A DNA stretch of 18,313 bases from DASPUH01 sp035622975 (GTDB lineage Bacteria > Chloroflexota > Limnocylindria > Limnocylindrales > CSP1-4), in NCBI GenBank assembly GCA_035622975.1, contig DASPUH010000007.1, positions 1 to 18,313 of the forward strand, written 5' to 3'. The position numbers and the translations under genes are program-made. The notes under the pieces are model-generated. The model was not told the DNA's origin, did not search any database, and saw only the letters and a list, made by a program, of their open reading frames with translations. This document shows positions 1 to 7,890 of the stretch, in pieces. Every line of letters begins with the position of its first letter. Position 1 is the stretch's first letter.

Positions 1-1703
1 CGCATGATCAGGTCGGCCAGTTCGTCGATGATGATCACGAGGTATGGCAGGCGCTCGTCCGGCGAGACCCGCGGACTGGCGTTGTAGGCGGTGATGTTGC
101 GCTCGGCCTTGGCTGCCAGGGCCTTGTAGCGATCCTCCATCTGGGCCACCGCCCAGTAGAGGGCGGCGCGCGCTTCCGCCGCCTCCACGATGACGTTGGT
201 GAGCAGGTGGGGCAGGCCGTCGAACGGGGCCAGCTCGACCCGCTTGAGGTCGATGAGGACGAGGCGTACCTCCGCCGGCGTGGCCCGCATGAGGAGGCTC
301 GTGATGAGGGCGTTGACGCACACCGATTTGCCGGAGCCGGTGGCCCCGGCGATGAGCAGGTGCGGCATCTTGGCGAGGTCCACGGCGTAGGCCTGGCCGG
401 AGACGTCACGCCCGAGGGCGAAGGTCAGGCGGCTCGTGGCGGCCAGCATGTCGGCGTCGGTGATGAGCTCGCGGAAGCCCACGATCTCGCTGAGGTGGTT
501 GGGGATCTCGATGCCCACCACGTCCTTGCCGGGGATGGGCGCCTCGATGCGGATGCTGCGGGCGGCCAGGGCCATGGCCAGGTCGTCGGCCAGCGACTCG
601 ATGCGCGACAGCTTGATGCGGGCGTCCGGGCGCACCTCGTATTGCGTCACCACGGGGCCCTCGTTGAAGCGGCTGACCGTGGCCGGGATCTGGAAGCTGC
701 GCAGTTTCTCCTCGATGATGCGGATGTTGCGGTCATGGTCCAGGCCTTCCGTCCCGCCCTCGGGCAGCGGCGGGTCCAGCAGGGCCACCCCCGGCAGCAG
801 CCACGGCCGCTCGTGGAGCGGCTTGGGCGCGTCCTCCGCTTCCAGCAGCTCGTCGTCGCCCGTGGCCGAGACGGCCGGCACCGCTACGGCGACCGTCGCC
901 GCGGCCCCGGCGACGCGTCCGCCGGCCCACACCGTCTGGCTCATCGGGGCAGGGCTCGCGACGGGTGACGGGAGGTCCGGTGCGCCGGCCGCGGCCCCGC
1001 CGGGTGCGGCGTCGTGGCCGCGTCGGCCGTTGGCGCCTTGGGCGCCGCCGCGCAGCCCACCGGCCCCGTCACCGGCGGTCCCCCGATCGGCGCTCGTGGC
1101 GCGCCCGGGCGGCGCGTCCGGCCCGGCCATGACGCCGGCGAGGGCTCGGCCACCGGCAGCCACCGGGTGGAGGAGACCCCGGATCGTCGAGTTCAGGAGC
1201 AGCAGCAGGCCCGCCGTGACGACCCCGGCCAGCACCACGAAGGCGCCGGCCGGGCTGACCAACGCGGCCGTCGGGCCGGCCAGGGCCTGGCCGACCCATC
1301 CCCCGGCGGCGGCCAGCTGGGCCGGCGCGGTGCCATGCCCCCAGACCAGCTGGATCAGGCCGAGCCCGCCCAGGAAGATGAGGGCCCCGCCGAGGGTGGT
1401 GACGCCCCAGCCAGTGCCCGTCCCCGGTCCGCGTTCGACCAGGAAGCCGGCCGCGATGAGGACCAGCGGCAGGAGCCATGCGCCCTGCCCGAAGGCCGGC
1501 CGCAGGAACTCCGAGACGTAGCGGTTGAGCACACCGCCGGCCGGCAGCATGAGCGCGATGAGGGTCACCGCGCCGATCACCAGCAGCGCCACGCCCACGA
1601 GGGCCCGTGCGGTCTGGGGCGAGATGCCGAGGTCCAGCCCCGGCGAGCGCGTCCGGCGCGTGCCGCGGGCGGGCGGCCGGGTGGTCCGGCGGCGGGGTGC
1701 CAT
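1..1703 (-). CDS. ftsK: DNA translocase FtsK/SpoIIIE, C-terminus cut by window edge
   Basis: Membrane-anchored, ATP-driven double-stranded DNA pump that clears chromosomes from the division septum. The 567 visible residues start at an ATG directly abutting the RNase J stop codon (TAG-ATG, no spacer). Four hydrophobic segments (about residues 32-53, 74-90, 101-121 and 152-170) follow a very basic N-terminus, as in the FtsK membrane domain. An Ala/Gly/Pro-rich linker runs to about residue 375, then the RecA-like motor begins. Walker A GATGSGKS starts at residue 453 (324-347). The downstream LVLIDLKRVEL and the Walker B strand LVIIIDELADL are typical of FtsK/SpoIIIE. The rest of the motor and the DNA-reading gamma domain lie outside the window. 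The reading frame is open throughout. It is the last visible gene of the asd-udg-rnj-ftsK run and is presumably translationally coupled to rnj. FtsK and SpoIIIE cannot be told apart without the C-terminus. Confidence 0.95.
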   Translation of the reverse strand, partial: MAPRRRTTRPPARGTRRTRSPGLDLGISPQTARALVGVALLVIGAVTLIALMLPAGGVLNRYVSEFLRPAFGQGAWLLPLVLIAAGFLVERGPGTGTGWGVTTLGGALIFLGGLGLIQLVWGHGTAPAQLAAAGGWVGQALAGPTAALVSPAGAFVVLAGVVTAGLLLLLNSTIRGLLHPVAAGGRALAGVMAGPDAPPGRATSADRGTAGDGAGGLRGGAQGANGRRGHDAAPGGAAAGAPDLPSPVASPAPMSQTVWAGGRVAGAAATVAVAVPAVSATGDDELLEAEDAPKPLHERPWLLPGVALLDPPLPEGGTEGLDHDRNIRIIEEKLRSFQIPATVSRFNEGPVVTQYEVRPDARIKLSRIESLADDLAMALAARSIRIEAPIPGKDVVGIEIPNHLSEIVGFRELITDADMLAATSRLTFALGRDVSGQAYAVDLAKMPHLLIAGATGSGKSVCVNALITSLLMRATPAEVRLVLIDLKRVELAPFDGLPHLLTNVIVEAAEARAALYWAVAQMEDRYKALAAKAERNITAYNASPRVSPDERLPYLVIIIDELADLIM

Positions 1704-3371
1704 CTACAGCTCCACGACCACTGGGAAGACCATCGGGCGCCGCTTGGTCCGTTCGTACAGGAAGCGGGAGAGGCCGTCCTTGATCATCGTCTTCATCAGG
1801 CCGACCTCGCTGATGTGGTCGCCCGGCGTGAGCAGCGACTCGCGGACGCGGTCAGCGGCGGCGGCGATGAGGGGGTCGTCCGGGGTGGCCAGGAAGCCCG
1901 TGGTGATGATCTCCGGCCGGCCCACCAGGGTGCCGCTCTGCTTGTCCACCGTGACGACGACGAGGAACATGCCGTCGTTCGCCAGCGCGCGTCGGTCGCG
2001 CAGGACGACGTCGCCCACCTCCCCCACCGACAGGCCGTCCACGTAGACGTAGCCGGCGGTCACCGGCACCCCGCGCCGCGCCGTGCCGTCGGGCAGGAAC
2101 TCGATGGGCTGCCCGTTCTCGATGATGAAGATGCGGTCCGGAGCGACGCCCGTCTCGGCCGCCAGCCGCCCGTGCTGGACGAGCATGCGGAACTCGCCGT
2201 GCATGGGGATGAAGGCCCGCGGCTTGGTCAGGCCCAGCATCAGCTTGAGCTCTTCCTGGCTGCCGTGGCCGGACACGTGAGCCCGCTTGATGGCGTGGTA
2301 GTAGACGTTGGCGCCGTTCTTGAAGAGGTTGTCGATGGTGCGCGAGACCTCCTCCTCGTTGCCCGGGATGGGGCTGGCGCTGACGATGACCGTGTCACCC
2401 GGTCCGATCTCCACCCAGCGGTGGTCGCGGTTGGCCATCCGCGCCAGGCCCGCCATGGGCTCGCCCTGGGCGCCGGTCGTGGCGATGACCAGCTGCCTGT
2501 CCGGCACGTCCTTGATGCGGTCCTTGGCCACGATCATGGCCGGGTCGTAGCGCAGGTAGCCCAGGTCGGTCGCGATGCGGAAGTTCTGCTCCATCGACCG
2601 GCCGATGACGGCCACCTGGCGGCCGAAGCTGGCCGAGGCGTCCAGGACCTGCTGCACCCGCGCGATGTTGCTGGCGAAGGTGGCCACGATGACGCGCCCG
2701 TCGAGCGGCTCCATGATCTCGCGGAAGGCCTCGCCGACGGTCCGCTCGGAGGGCGTGTAGCCGGGGTTCTCCGCCCGCGTCGAGTCGGACAGCAGGCACA
2801 GCACGCCCTCCGCGCCCAGGCGGGCCAGCAGGGCGAAGTCGGACAGCTTGCCGTCCACCGGGGTGTGGTCGAACTTGAAGTCGCCGGTATGGACCACCGT
2901 GCCGAGCGGCGTGCGCAGGGCCACGCCCATCGCGTCGGGGATCGAGTGGCCGATGCGGAAGGCCGTCGCCTGGAACGCCCCAAGGTCGACCGTGTCGCCA
3001 GCCTCCATGGCCCGGATGGGGTTATTGGTGAGGTGGTGCTCCTTGATCTTGTTGCCGAGCAGGCCGCGCGCCAGCGTGGAGGCGTACACGGGCACGCCGG
3101 GGAAGTCGGGCAGCACGTAGGGCAACCCGCCGACATGATCCTCGTGGGCGTGGGTGATCAGGAACGCCTTGACGTGGTCCCGCCGCTCGCGCAGGTACGT
3201 CACGTCGGGCACGACCAGGTCGATGCCGAACATCTCCTCGTCGGGGAACATCAGGCCGCAATCGATGACGACGATCTCGTCCCCGTACTCGAAGACGTAC
3301 ATGTTCTTGCCGATCTCGCCCACCCCGCCGAGCGGGATGATGCGCAGCGGCGTGCTGTTCGCGCCGGCCAT
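1704..3371 (-). CDS. rnj: Ribonuclease J (metallo-beta-lactamase/beta-CASP RNase)
   Basis: Zinc-dependent RNase with 5'-3' exonuclease and endonuclease activity, involved in mRNA decay and rRNA maturation in the cytoplasm. The product is 555 aa, the usual RNase J length. The N-terminus reads LRIIPLGGVGEIGKNM. The metal-binding motif HAHEDH is at residues 74-79, with further ligands H142 and D164 in GHSIPD and HTGDFKFD. The beta-CASP part includes SDSTRAENPG and ATTGAQGEPM, followed by HVSGHGSQEE and PMHGEFRML of the lactamase core, then the usual C-terminal domain. The ATG start shares one base with the upstream glycosylase stop (TGATG), and the stop abuts the ftsK ATG, so translation is probably coupled on both sides. 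Only one RNase J is visible here, so J1 versus J2 cannot be assigned. Confidence 0.97.
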   Translation of the reverse strand: MAGANSTPLRIIPLGGVGEIGKNMYVFEYGDEIVVIDCGLMFPDEEMFGIDLVVPDVTYLRERRDHVKAFLITHAHEDHVGGLPYVLPDFPGVPVYASTLARGLLGNKIKEHHLTNNPIRAMEAGDTVDLGAFQATAFRIGHSIPDAMGVALRTPLGTVVHTGDFKFDHTPVDGKLSDFALLARLGAEGVLCLLSDSTRAENPGYTPSERTVGEAFREIMEPLDGRVIVATFASNIARVQQVLDASASFGRQVAVIGRSMEQNFRIATDLGYLRYDPAMIVAKDRIKDVPDRQLVIATTGAQGEPMAGLARMANRDHRWVEIGPGDTVIVSASPIPGNEEEVSRTIDNLFKNGANVYYHAIKRAHVSGHGSQEELKLMLGLTKPRAFIPMHGEFRMLVQHGRLAAETGVAPDRIFIIENGQPIEFLPDGTARRGVPVTAGYVYVDGLSVGEVGDVVLRDRRALANDGMFLVVVTVDKQSGTLVGRPEIITTGFLATPDDPLIAAAADRVRESLLTPGDHISEVGLMKTMIKDGLSRFLYERTKRRPMVFPVVVEL

Positions 3372-4111
3372 CAGAAGAGCCGCATCTGGTCGGGATCGAC
3401 GGGATCCGGTCCGATGGTGGCCTCGGCCGCGATGGCGGCCAGCTCGACCGGGCCGATCTCGCCCGCCTCTGCGGCCGGCGCCGGTGCGGCCGGCGCGTGC
3501 GTTCCGGCGCGGGCGGCGCGTCGCGCGCGCCCATCGAGGAGCACCTGCGGCAGCTGAGCCATGTCCTGGAAGAGCGTGTCGCGAAGGGCGGCCTGACGGA
3601 ACGCGGCCGCCGGGTGGTACATGGCGAACGCCGACGCATCGGGCGCACCGGTGGCCGGGTCGATCGGCCGCGCGGTGCCGTGCGCGGTGCCGATCCGCGC
3701 GCCGGGCATGAACGTGCCGAGGGAGAAGCGGCCCAGGGTCACCACGACCGCGGGGTCCAGGACGGCCAGCTGGCGGGCCAGGTAGGGAGCGCAGGCCGCC
3801 ATCTCGTCCGGCTCGGGGTCGCGGTTGCCGGGCGGGCGGCACTTGACGACGTTGGTGATGAAGACCTCGTCGCGCCGCCAGCCGATCGAGCGCAGCAGGT
3901 CGGTGAGGAGGCTGCCCGCGGCGCCGACGAACGGCTTTCCCTGCTCGTCCTCGTGCTGCCCCGGGCCCTCGCCGACGAAGACGACCTCGGTGTCGGCGCT
4001 GCCCTCCCCGGGCACGGCATGGGTCCGGGCAGCGGCCAGCCGGCAGCGGGTGCAGCCGCGGACCTCGTCGTCGATGGCCGCCAGGGCTGCGCGTCGCTCC
4101 TCGCCCGTCAC
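3371..4111 (-). CDS. Family 4 uracil-DNA glycosylase with [4Fe-4S] cluster
   Basis: Removes uracil from DNA to start base-excision repair. Four cysteines, C20-x2-C23, C91 and C107, have the spacing of the iron-sulfur ligands of family 4 glycosylases. GEGPGQHED at residues 47-55 is the active-site/uracil-binding loop, NVVKCRPPGNRDP follows, and H166 in YHPAAAF matches the second catalytic motif. I chose the GTG at 4111 because it forms a GTGA overlap with the asd stop and puts the first CxxC at residue 20. The in-frame GTG at 4150 would add 13 residues and a 43-base overlap. After about residue 200 there is an Ala/Pro-rich, probably disordered tail of about 45 residues ending in QMRLF. This resembles a bacterial sliding-clamp binding pentapeptide; that function is inferred. 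Coupled to asd upstream and rnj downstream. Confidence 0.93.
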   Translation of the reverse strand: MTGEERRAALAAIDDEVRGCTRCRLAAARTHAVPGEGSADTEVVFVGEGPGQHEDEQGKPFVGAAGSLLTDLLRSIGWRRDEVFITNVVKCRPPGNRDPEPDEMAACAPYLARQLAVLDPAVVVTLGRFSLGTFMPGARIGTAHGTARPIDPATGAPDASAFAMYHPAAAFRQAALRDTLFQDMAQLPQVLLDGRARRAARAGTHAPAAPAPAAEAGEIGPVELAAIAAEATIGPDPVDPDQMRLF

Positions 4112-5175
4112 GCGGCGCGTCCGGCCCGGCGTGACGCGGGCGCGAGCCACCCGCGGGCGGCCACCAGCTCGGCGATCTGCACGGCGTTCGTGGCGGCACC
4201 CTTGCGCAGGTTGTCGCTGACCACCCAGAAGGCGAGGCCGCGGCCGTCGGGGACCGACACGTCCCGTCGCACCCGGCCGACGAAGATCTGGTCCTGGCCG
4301 GCGGCCTCGGTCGCCAGCGGGTAGCGGGACGCGGCCGGCTCGTCCACGACGACCACCCCGGGCACGGCGGCGAAGGCCTCCCGCGCCTGGTCGGGGTCGA
4401 GTGGCTCACGCAGCTCGACGTGGACGGCCTCCGAGTGGCCGGTGAAGACCGGGACGCGCACGGCCGTGCAGGAGAGCCGCAGCTCGGGCAGGTGGAGGAT
4501 CTTGCGGCTCTCGTGGATGACCTTCCACTCCTCGCGCGTGTAGCCGTCGTCCAGGAAGACATCGACCTGGGGCAGCACGTTGAAGGCGATGGCATGGGGG
4601 TAGACCGAGGCCGTGATGGCACGGCCGCCGACGTGCGCCTCGACCTGCGCCTGGAGCTCGGCGACCGCCTTGTGGCCGGATCCGCTGACGGCCTGGTACG
4701 TGTCGACGACGACCCGCTCCAGGCCGGCCGCGTCACGCAGCGCCGCGAGGAGCGGCACGAGCTGCATCGTCGAGCAGTTGGGGTTGGCGATGAGGCCCTC
4801 GTGGCCGGCCGCGTCCGCAGTGTTGACCTCGGGCACCACCAATGGCACGCCGGGTTCCATGCGCCAGCGCGAGGAGTTGTCGATGACGACCGCCCCGTGC
4901 TCCACCGCGGCCGGGGCGAGGGTCCCGGAGACGGTAGCGCCTGCCGAAAAGAGGGCGATGTCGACGCCCTCGAACGACTCGGGCCGGGCCTCCTCCACCG
5001 TCAGGCGGTGGCCTGCGATCGAAAGCGTCGAACCCGCCGAGCGGGCGGAGGCGAGCGGCCGCAGCGCGGCGAACGGGAAGGCGCGCTCGATGAGGACCTG
5101 GAGCATCGTCCGGCCCACGGCGCCCGTGGCGCCGACGACGGCGACGGTCAGGGGTCCGGATGGCTGGGTGGGCAT
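4108..5175 (-). CDS. asd: Aspartate-semialdehyde dehydrogenase
   Basis: NADPH-dependent reduction of L-4-aspartyl phosphate to aspartate semialdehyde, the branch point to lysine/diaminopimelate, threonine and methionine. The product is 355 aa, close to the family norm. The nucleotide-binding loop GATGAVG is at residues 15-21, the DNSSRWRM stretch at about 99-106, and the catalytic cysteine is C134 in ANPNCSTMQLVPL. QAVSGSGHKAVAEL and FTGHSEAVHVEL are further family signatures. The ATG at 5175 is the only reasonable start; no strong Shine-Dalgarno precedes it. A weak -10-like TATCAT (5186-5191) lies just upstream, so a nearly leaderless transcript is possible but unproven, since no -35 match is visible. 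It begins 74 bases after the pnp stop, beyond a strong hairpin, and heads the asd-udg-rnj-ftsK run. No dapA neighbours it here. Confidence 0.96.
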   Translation of the reverse strand: MPTQPSGPLTVAVVGATGAVGRTMLQVLIERAFPFAALRPLASARSAGSTLSIAGHRLTVEEARPESFEGVDIALFSAGATVSGTLAPAAVEHGAVVIDNSSRWRMEPGVPLVVPEVNTADAAGHEGLIANPNCSTMQLVPLLAALRDAAGLERVVVDTYQAVSGSGHKAVAELQAQVEAHVGGRAITASVYPHAIAFNVLPQVDVFLDDGYTREEWKVIHESRKILHLPELRLSCTAVRVPVFTGHSEAVHVELREPLDPDQAREAFAAVPGVVVVDEPAASRYPLATEAAGQDQIFVGRVRRDVSVPDGRGLAFWVVSDNLRKGAATNAVQIAELVAARGWLAPASRRAGRAA

Positions 5176-5198
5176 GACCGGCGGCGATGATACACCGC

Positions 5199-5220
5199 GG
5201 CCGCCGGTCTCCCGACGGCC
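5199..5220 (-). terminator. Hairpin with GAGA tetraloop between pnp and asd
   Basis: On the minus strand a 9-bp stem (GGCCGTCGG with CCGGCGGCC, one G-U wobble) closes a GAGA loop of the GNRA type, 30 bases after the pnp stop. No U-tract follows, so it is not a classic intrinsic terminator. It could be an RNA 3'-end stabiliser, a pause site or part of a factor-dependent terminator separating pnp from asd. Confidence 0.4.
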
Positions 5221-5249
5221 ACGGAGGGGCTGGCGCCGAGGGTCGGCGG

Positions 5250-7847
5250 TCAGCTGACCGTCGCTTCGCGGGCCAGGTGGCGCTGCATGGCGGCCTTGCG
5301 GGAAAGGTTGACGCGCCCCTGGCGGTCGATCTCGGTGACCACCACCATGATCTCGTCGCCCACGGCCACCACGTCCTCCACGCTGGGCACGTGGTAGTCG
5401 GCCAGCTCGCCGATGCGGACCAGGCCTTCCTTGCCGGGCAGGATCTCCACGAACGCGCCGAAGGTCATGAGGCGGGTCACCTTGCCCATGTAGAGGGCGC
5501 CGATCTCCACCTCCCGGGTGAGGCTCTGGATCCACTCGATGGCCTTGCGGGCGTTGTCCTGGTTGACGGCCGACACCTCGACCGAGCCATCGTCCTCGAC
5601 GTTGATCTCCGTGCCCGTCTCTTCCTGGATGCGCCGGATCATCGAGCCACCCTTGCCGATGATCTCGCGGATCTTCTCGGGGTTGATCTTGATGGTCGTG
5701 ATGCGCGGGGCGAACGAACTGACGTCAGTGCGCGCCTCGGGGATGATCTCCACCATCTTGTCCAGGATGGCCAGGCGGGCCACCCGGGCCTTGTCCAGGC
5801 CCGTCCGGATGATGGCCTCGTTGATGCCCTGGACCTTGATGTCCATCTGCAACGCGGTGATGCCGGCGCGGGTGCCGGTGACCTTGAAGTCCATGTCCCC
5901 GAACGCGTCTTCCTTGCCCAGGATGTCGGTCAGCACGGCGAACTTGCCATCGGGCTCGCTGACGAGGCCCATGGCGGCGCCGGCCACCGGGGCCGTGATG
6001 GGCACGCCGGCGTCCATCAGCGCCAGCGTGGAGCCGCAGGTGGAGGCCATCGAGGTGGACCCGTTGGAGGTCACGCACTCGCTGACCAGGCGGATGACGT
6101 AGGGGAAATCACGCTCGGACGGCAGCACCGGCACCAGGGCTCGCTCGGCGAGCGCGCCATGGCCGATCTCGCGGCGCCCGGGGCCGCGCATGGGCTTGTT
6201 CTCGCCGGTGCTGTAGGGCGGCATGTTGTAGTGGTGGATGTACCGCTTGGAGACCTCGGGGCTGATCGTGTCGATGCGCTGCACGTCCGATGAGGGGCCC
6301 AGCGTGGCCACGGTCAGGGCCTGGGTGTCGCCGCGGGTGAAGAGCGCCGAGCCGTGGGCACGGGGCAGCAGCCCCACCTCCACGGTGATCGGCCGGATCG
6401 TGTCCAGGTCGCGGCCGTCCATGCGCACCCCTTCGGTGAGCACCAGCTGGCGCACCGTCTTCTTGTGCAGCAGGGTGGTCAGCGACTTGCTCAGCCGCGA
6501 GGCGCGGCGGGCCTTCTCCAGGGCCGCGTCGGCGTCGGCCGGCGGGGTGCCCTTGGCCCGGGCGTGGATGGTCTCGGCGACGGCCTTCTTGAACGCGTCG
6601 GCGCGCACCGGAAGGTCCTTGGCCAGCAGGAGCAGCAGCTCCGCCGTGGCCTCGGCGTCGGGCAGGGCCCGGTGGGTCGGTCGCGGCTCCAGGCCGAAGA
6701 AGGCGGTCAGGTCGGCCAGCTTGAAGACATCCTGGTCGGGCCATGCTTCGCGGGCCAGGGTCAGCGTGTCGAGGTAGCGGCCCTGCTCGATGCGGGTGCC
6801 ATCACCAAGGGCCGCCTCCAGGAAGCCCAGATCGAAGCCGACGTTGTGCCCGACGAGCGTCGCCTCACCGGCCCAGGTCAGGAACTGCCGTGCCGCCTCG
6901 GCGGGGGCCGGGGCGCCCTTGACGTCCTTGTCGGTGAGGCCGTGCAACTGGTGGCCCACGATGGGCTGGCCGGGGTCGACGAGGGTCGACCAGCGGTCGG
7001 CGATCTTGCCACCATGGACCTTCACGGCGGCGATCTCGACCAGGCTGCCGATCTTGGCGTCGCGGCTCGTCGTCTCCACGTCGAACACGACGAACGGCTT
7101 CTTGGCCGCGATCTGGTCGAGGAACGTGAGGACGGAGTCGGTGCCCGGCTCCAGGTACGGGACGCGCTTGGCTTTGCCGACCTCTCGCGCGAGCTGCTCC
7201 TGAAGGTCGATGACCGGGGCGAGGGAGCGGTGGCCGAAGAGGATGGCCTCTGCCATGACCGCCTCGGGCAGGATCCTGGCGCCCGCCTCGACCATCATGA
7301 TGGCGTCGCGCGTGCCGGAGACGATGAGGTCCAGCTCGGACTCCGCCAGCTGGCTGTACGTGGGGTTGAGGACGAACTCGCCGTTGATGCGCCCGATGCG
7401 GGCGGCGGCGATCGGACCCTGGAACGGGACGTCGCTGATGGTCAGGGCGGCCGACGCGGCGATCGTACCGATGATGTCGGGGTCGTTCTCCTGGTCCGTC
7501 GACAGGACGGTCACCACGACCTGGACGTCATCCTTGTAGCCCTCGGGGAAAAGGGGCCGGATGGGTCGGTCGGTCAGGCGCGCGGCCAGGATGGCCGCCT
7601 CGGACGGGCGGGACTCGCGCTTGATGAAGCCGCCGGGGATCTTGCCCGCGGCGTACATGCGCTCCTCGAAGTCGACCGTCAGGGGGAAGAAATCCAGGCC
7701 GGGGCGTGGGTCCGACCGGTTGGCCGTCCCGAGCACCATGGTGTCGCCGTAGCGGACGGTGACCGAGCCGCCGGCGAGGCGGGCGAGGCGCCCGGATTCG
7801 ATGGTCAGCGTACGTCCGCCGACCTCGGTCGAGAGTGTGACTGTCAT
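5250..7847 (-). CDS. pnp: PNPase with inserted DnaQ-like exonuclease domain
   Basis: Polyribonucleotide nucleotidyltransferase: phosphate-dependent 3'-5' RNA degradation and the reverse polymerisation, usually as a trimer. The 865 aa compare with roughly 700-740 for ordinary PNPase. Domains in order: RNase PH repeat 1 (about 1-215), start of the helical linker, a DEDDh exonuclease domain (about 249-412), rest of the linker (about 413-470), RNase PH repeat 2 from TEGVRMDGRD (472-481), KH (about 714-782, GKGG at 731-734) and S1 (about 783-852). Phosphorolytic residues are kept: GRREIGHG (557-564), SNGSTSMAS (594-602), and D647, D653 and K655 around GDMDFK. The start is the ATG at 7847, preceded by GGAGGA four bases before the overlapping CTG-ATG. 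An upstream ATG at 7901 lacks a Shine-Dalgarno and would add 18 atypical residues. Follows rpsO, as in many bacteria. The frame is uninterrupted, so the insert is part of the protein. Confidence 0.97.
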   Translation of the reverse strand: MTVTLSTEVGGRTLTIESGRLARLAGGSVTVRYGDTMVLGTANRSDPRPGLDFFPLTVDFEERMYAAGKIPGGFIKRESRPSEAAILAARLTDRPIRPLFPEGYKDDVQVVVTVLSTDQENDPDIIGTIAASAALTISDVPFQGPIAAARIGRINGEFVLNPTYSQLAESELDLIVSGTRDAIMMVEAGARILPEAVMAEAILFGHRSLAPVIDLQEQLAREVGKAKRVPYLEPGTDSVLTFLDQIAAKKPFVVFDVETTSRDAKIGSLVEIAAVKVHGGKIADRWSTLVDPGQPIVGHQLHGLTDKDVKGAPAPAEAARQFLTWAGEATLVGHNVGFDLGFLEAALGDGTRIEQGRYLDTLTLAREAWPDQDVFKLADLTAFFGLEPRPTHRALPDAEATAELLLLLAKDLPVRADAFKKAVAETIHARAKGTPPADADAALEKARRASRLSKSLTTLLHKKTVRQLVLTEGVRMDGRDLDTIRPITVEVGLLPRAHGSALFTRGDTQALTVATLGPSSDVQRIDTISPEVSKRYIHHYNMPPYSTGENKPMRGPGRREIGHGALAERALVPVLPSERDFPYVIRLVSECVTSNGSTSMASTCGSTLALMDAGVPITAPVAGAAMGLVSEPDGKFAVLTDILGKEDAFGDMDFKVTGTRAGITALQMDIKVQGINEAIIRTGLDKARVARLAILDKMVEIIPEARTDVSSFAPRITTIKINPEKIREIIGKGGSMIRRIQEETGTEINVEDDGSVEVSAVNQDNARKAIEWIQSLTREVEIGALYMGKVTRLMTFGAFVEILPGKEGLVRIGELADYHVPSVEDVVAVGDEIMVVVTEIDRQGRVNLSRKAAMQRHLAREATVS
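6612..7103 (-). other. DEDDh 3'-5' exonuclease domain inside PNPase
   Basis: This is the coding segment for PNPase residues about 249-412. It reads as a complete DnaQ/PolC-type proofreading-exonuclease fold. Exo I is FDVETT with D256 and E258, followed by LVEIAAVKV. HGLTDKDVKGAP (302-313) matches the usual TGIT...GAP segment. Exo II is GHNVGFDLGFL with D339, then LDTLTLAR (359-366), and Exo III is HRALPDAEAT with H392 and D397. All five DEDDh residues are present, so metal-dependent hydrolytic activity is expected. Base composition looks like the flanking pnp sequence, with no stop or frameshift at either border. The TGIT-like segment favours DnaQ/PolC over oligoribonuclease. Whether the substrate is RNA or DNA cannot be read from the sequence. 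Confidence 0.9.
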
Positions 7848-7849
7848 CA

Positions 7850-7877
7850 GTCCTCCATCGGGGAGGACGGGTCCTCT
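7850..7877 (-). promoter_or_regulatory. pnp ribosome-binding site with competing hairpins
   Basis: The minus strand has three related segments: AGAGGAC (7877-7871), GTCCTCC (7868-7862) and GGAGGAC (7856-7850). Segment 3 holds the pnp Shine-Dalgarno GGAGGA. Segments 2 and 3 pair perfectly over 7 bp with a 5-base loop, which hides it. Segments 1 and 2 pair over 5 bp with a 4-base loop, which frees it. The two folds exclude each other, giving a plausible translational switch. The pairings are seen directly; the regulatory role is inferred. Confidence 0.5.
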
Positions 7878-7890
7878 GGCGCCTGGGCGT

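Noticed and set aside
1014..3557. 847-codon plus-strand open frame opposite ftsK/rnj/udg
   Set aside because: Antisense shadow: the product is rich in Asp, His, Arg and Gly without any domain, and three well-recognised genes lie on the other strand. GC-rich codon use keeps such frames open.
5186..5191. TATCAT as a -10 element of asd
   Set aside because: No -35 match at 16-18 bases and only ten bases to the ATG; too weak to list as a promoter, so mentioned only under asd.
6612..7103. Possibility that the exonuclease segment is a separate gene or intein-like element
   Set aside because: No stop, start, ribosome-binding site or frameshift at its borders, and no intein splice motifs; it reads as an in-frame domain insertion.
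7847..7858. Three-codon ORF (Met-Glu-Asp-stop) overlapping the pnp start
   Set aside because: It arises because the Shine-Dalgarno follows AT; it has no ribosome-binding site of its own and is too short to support.
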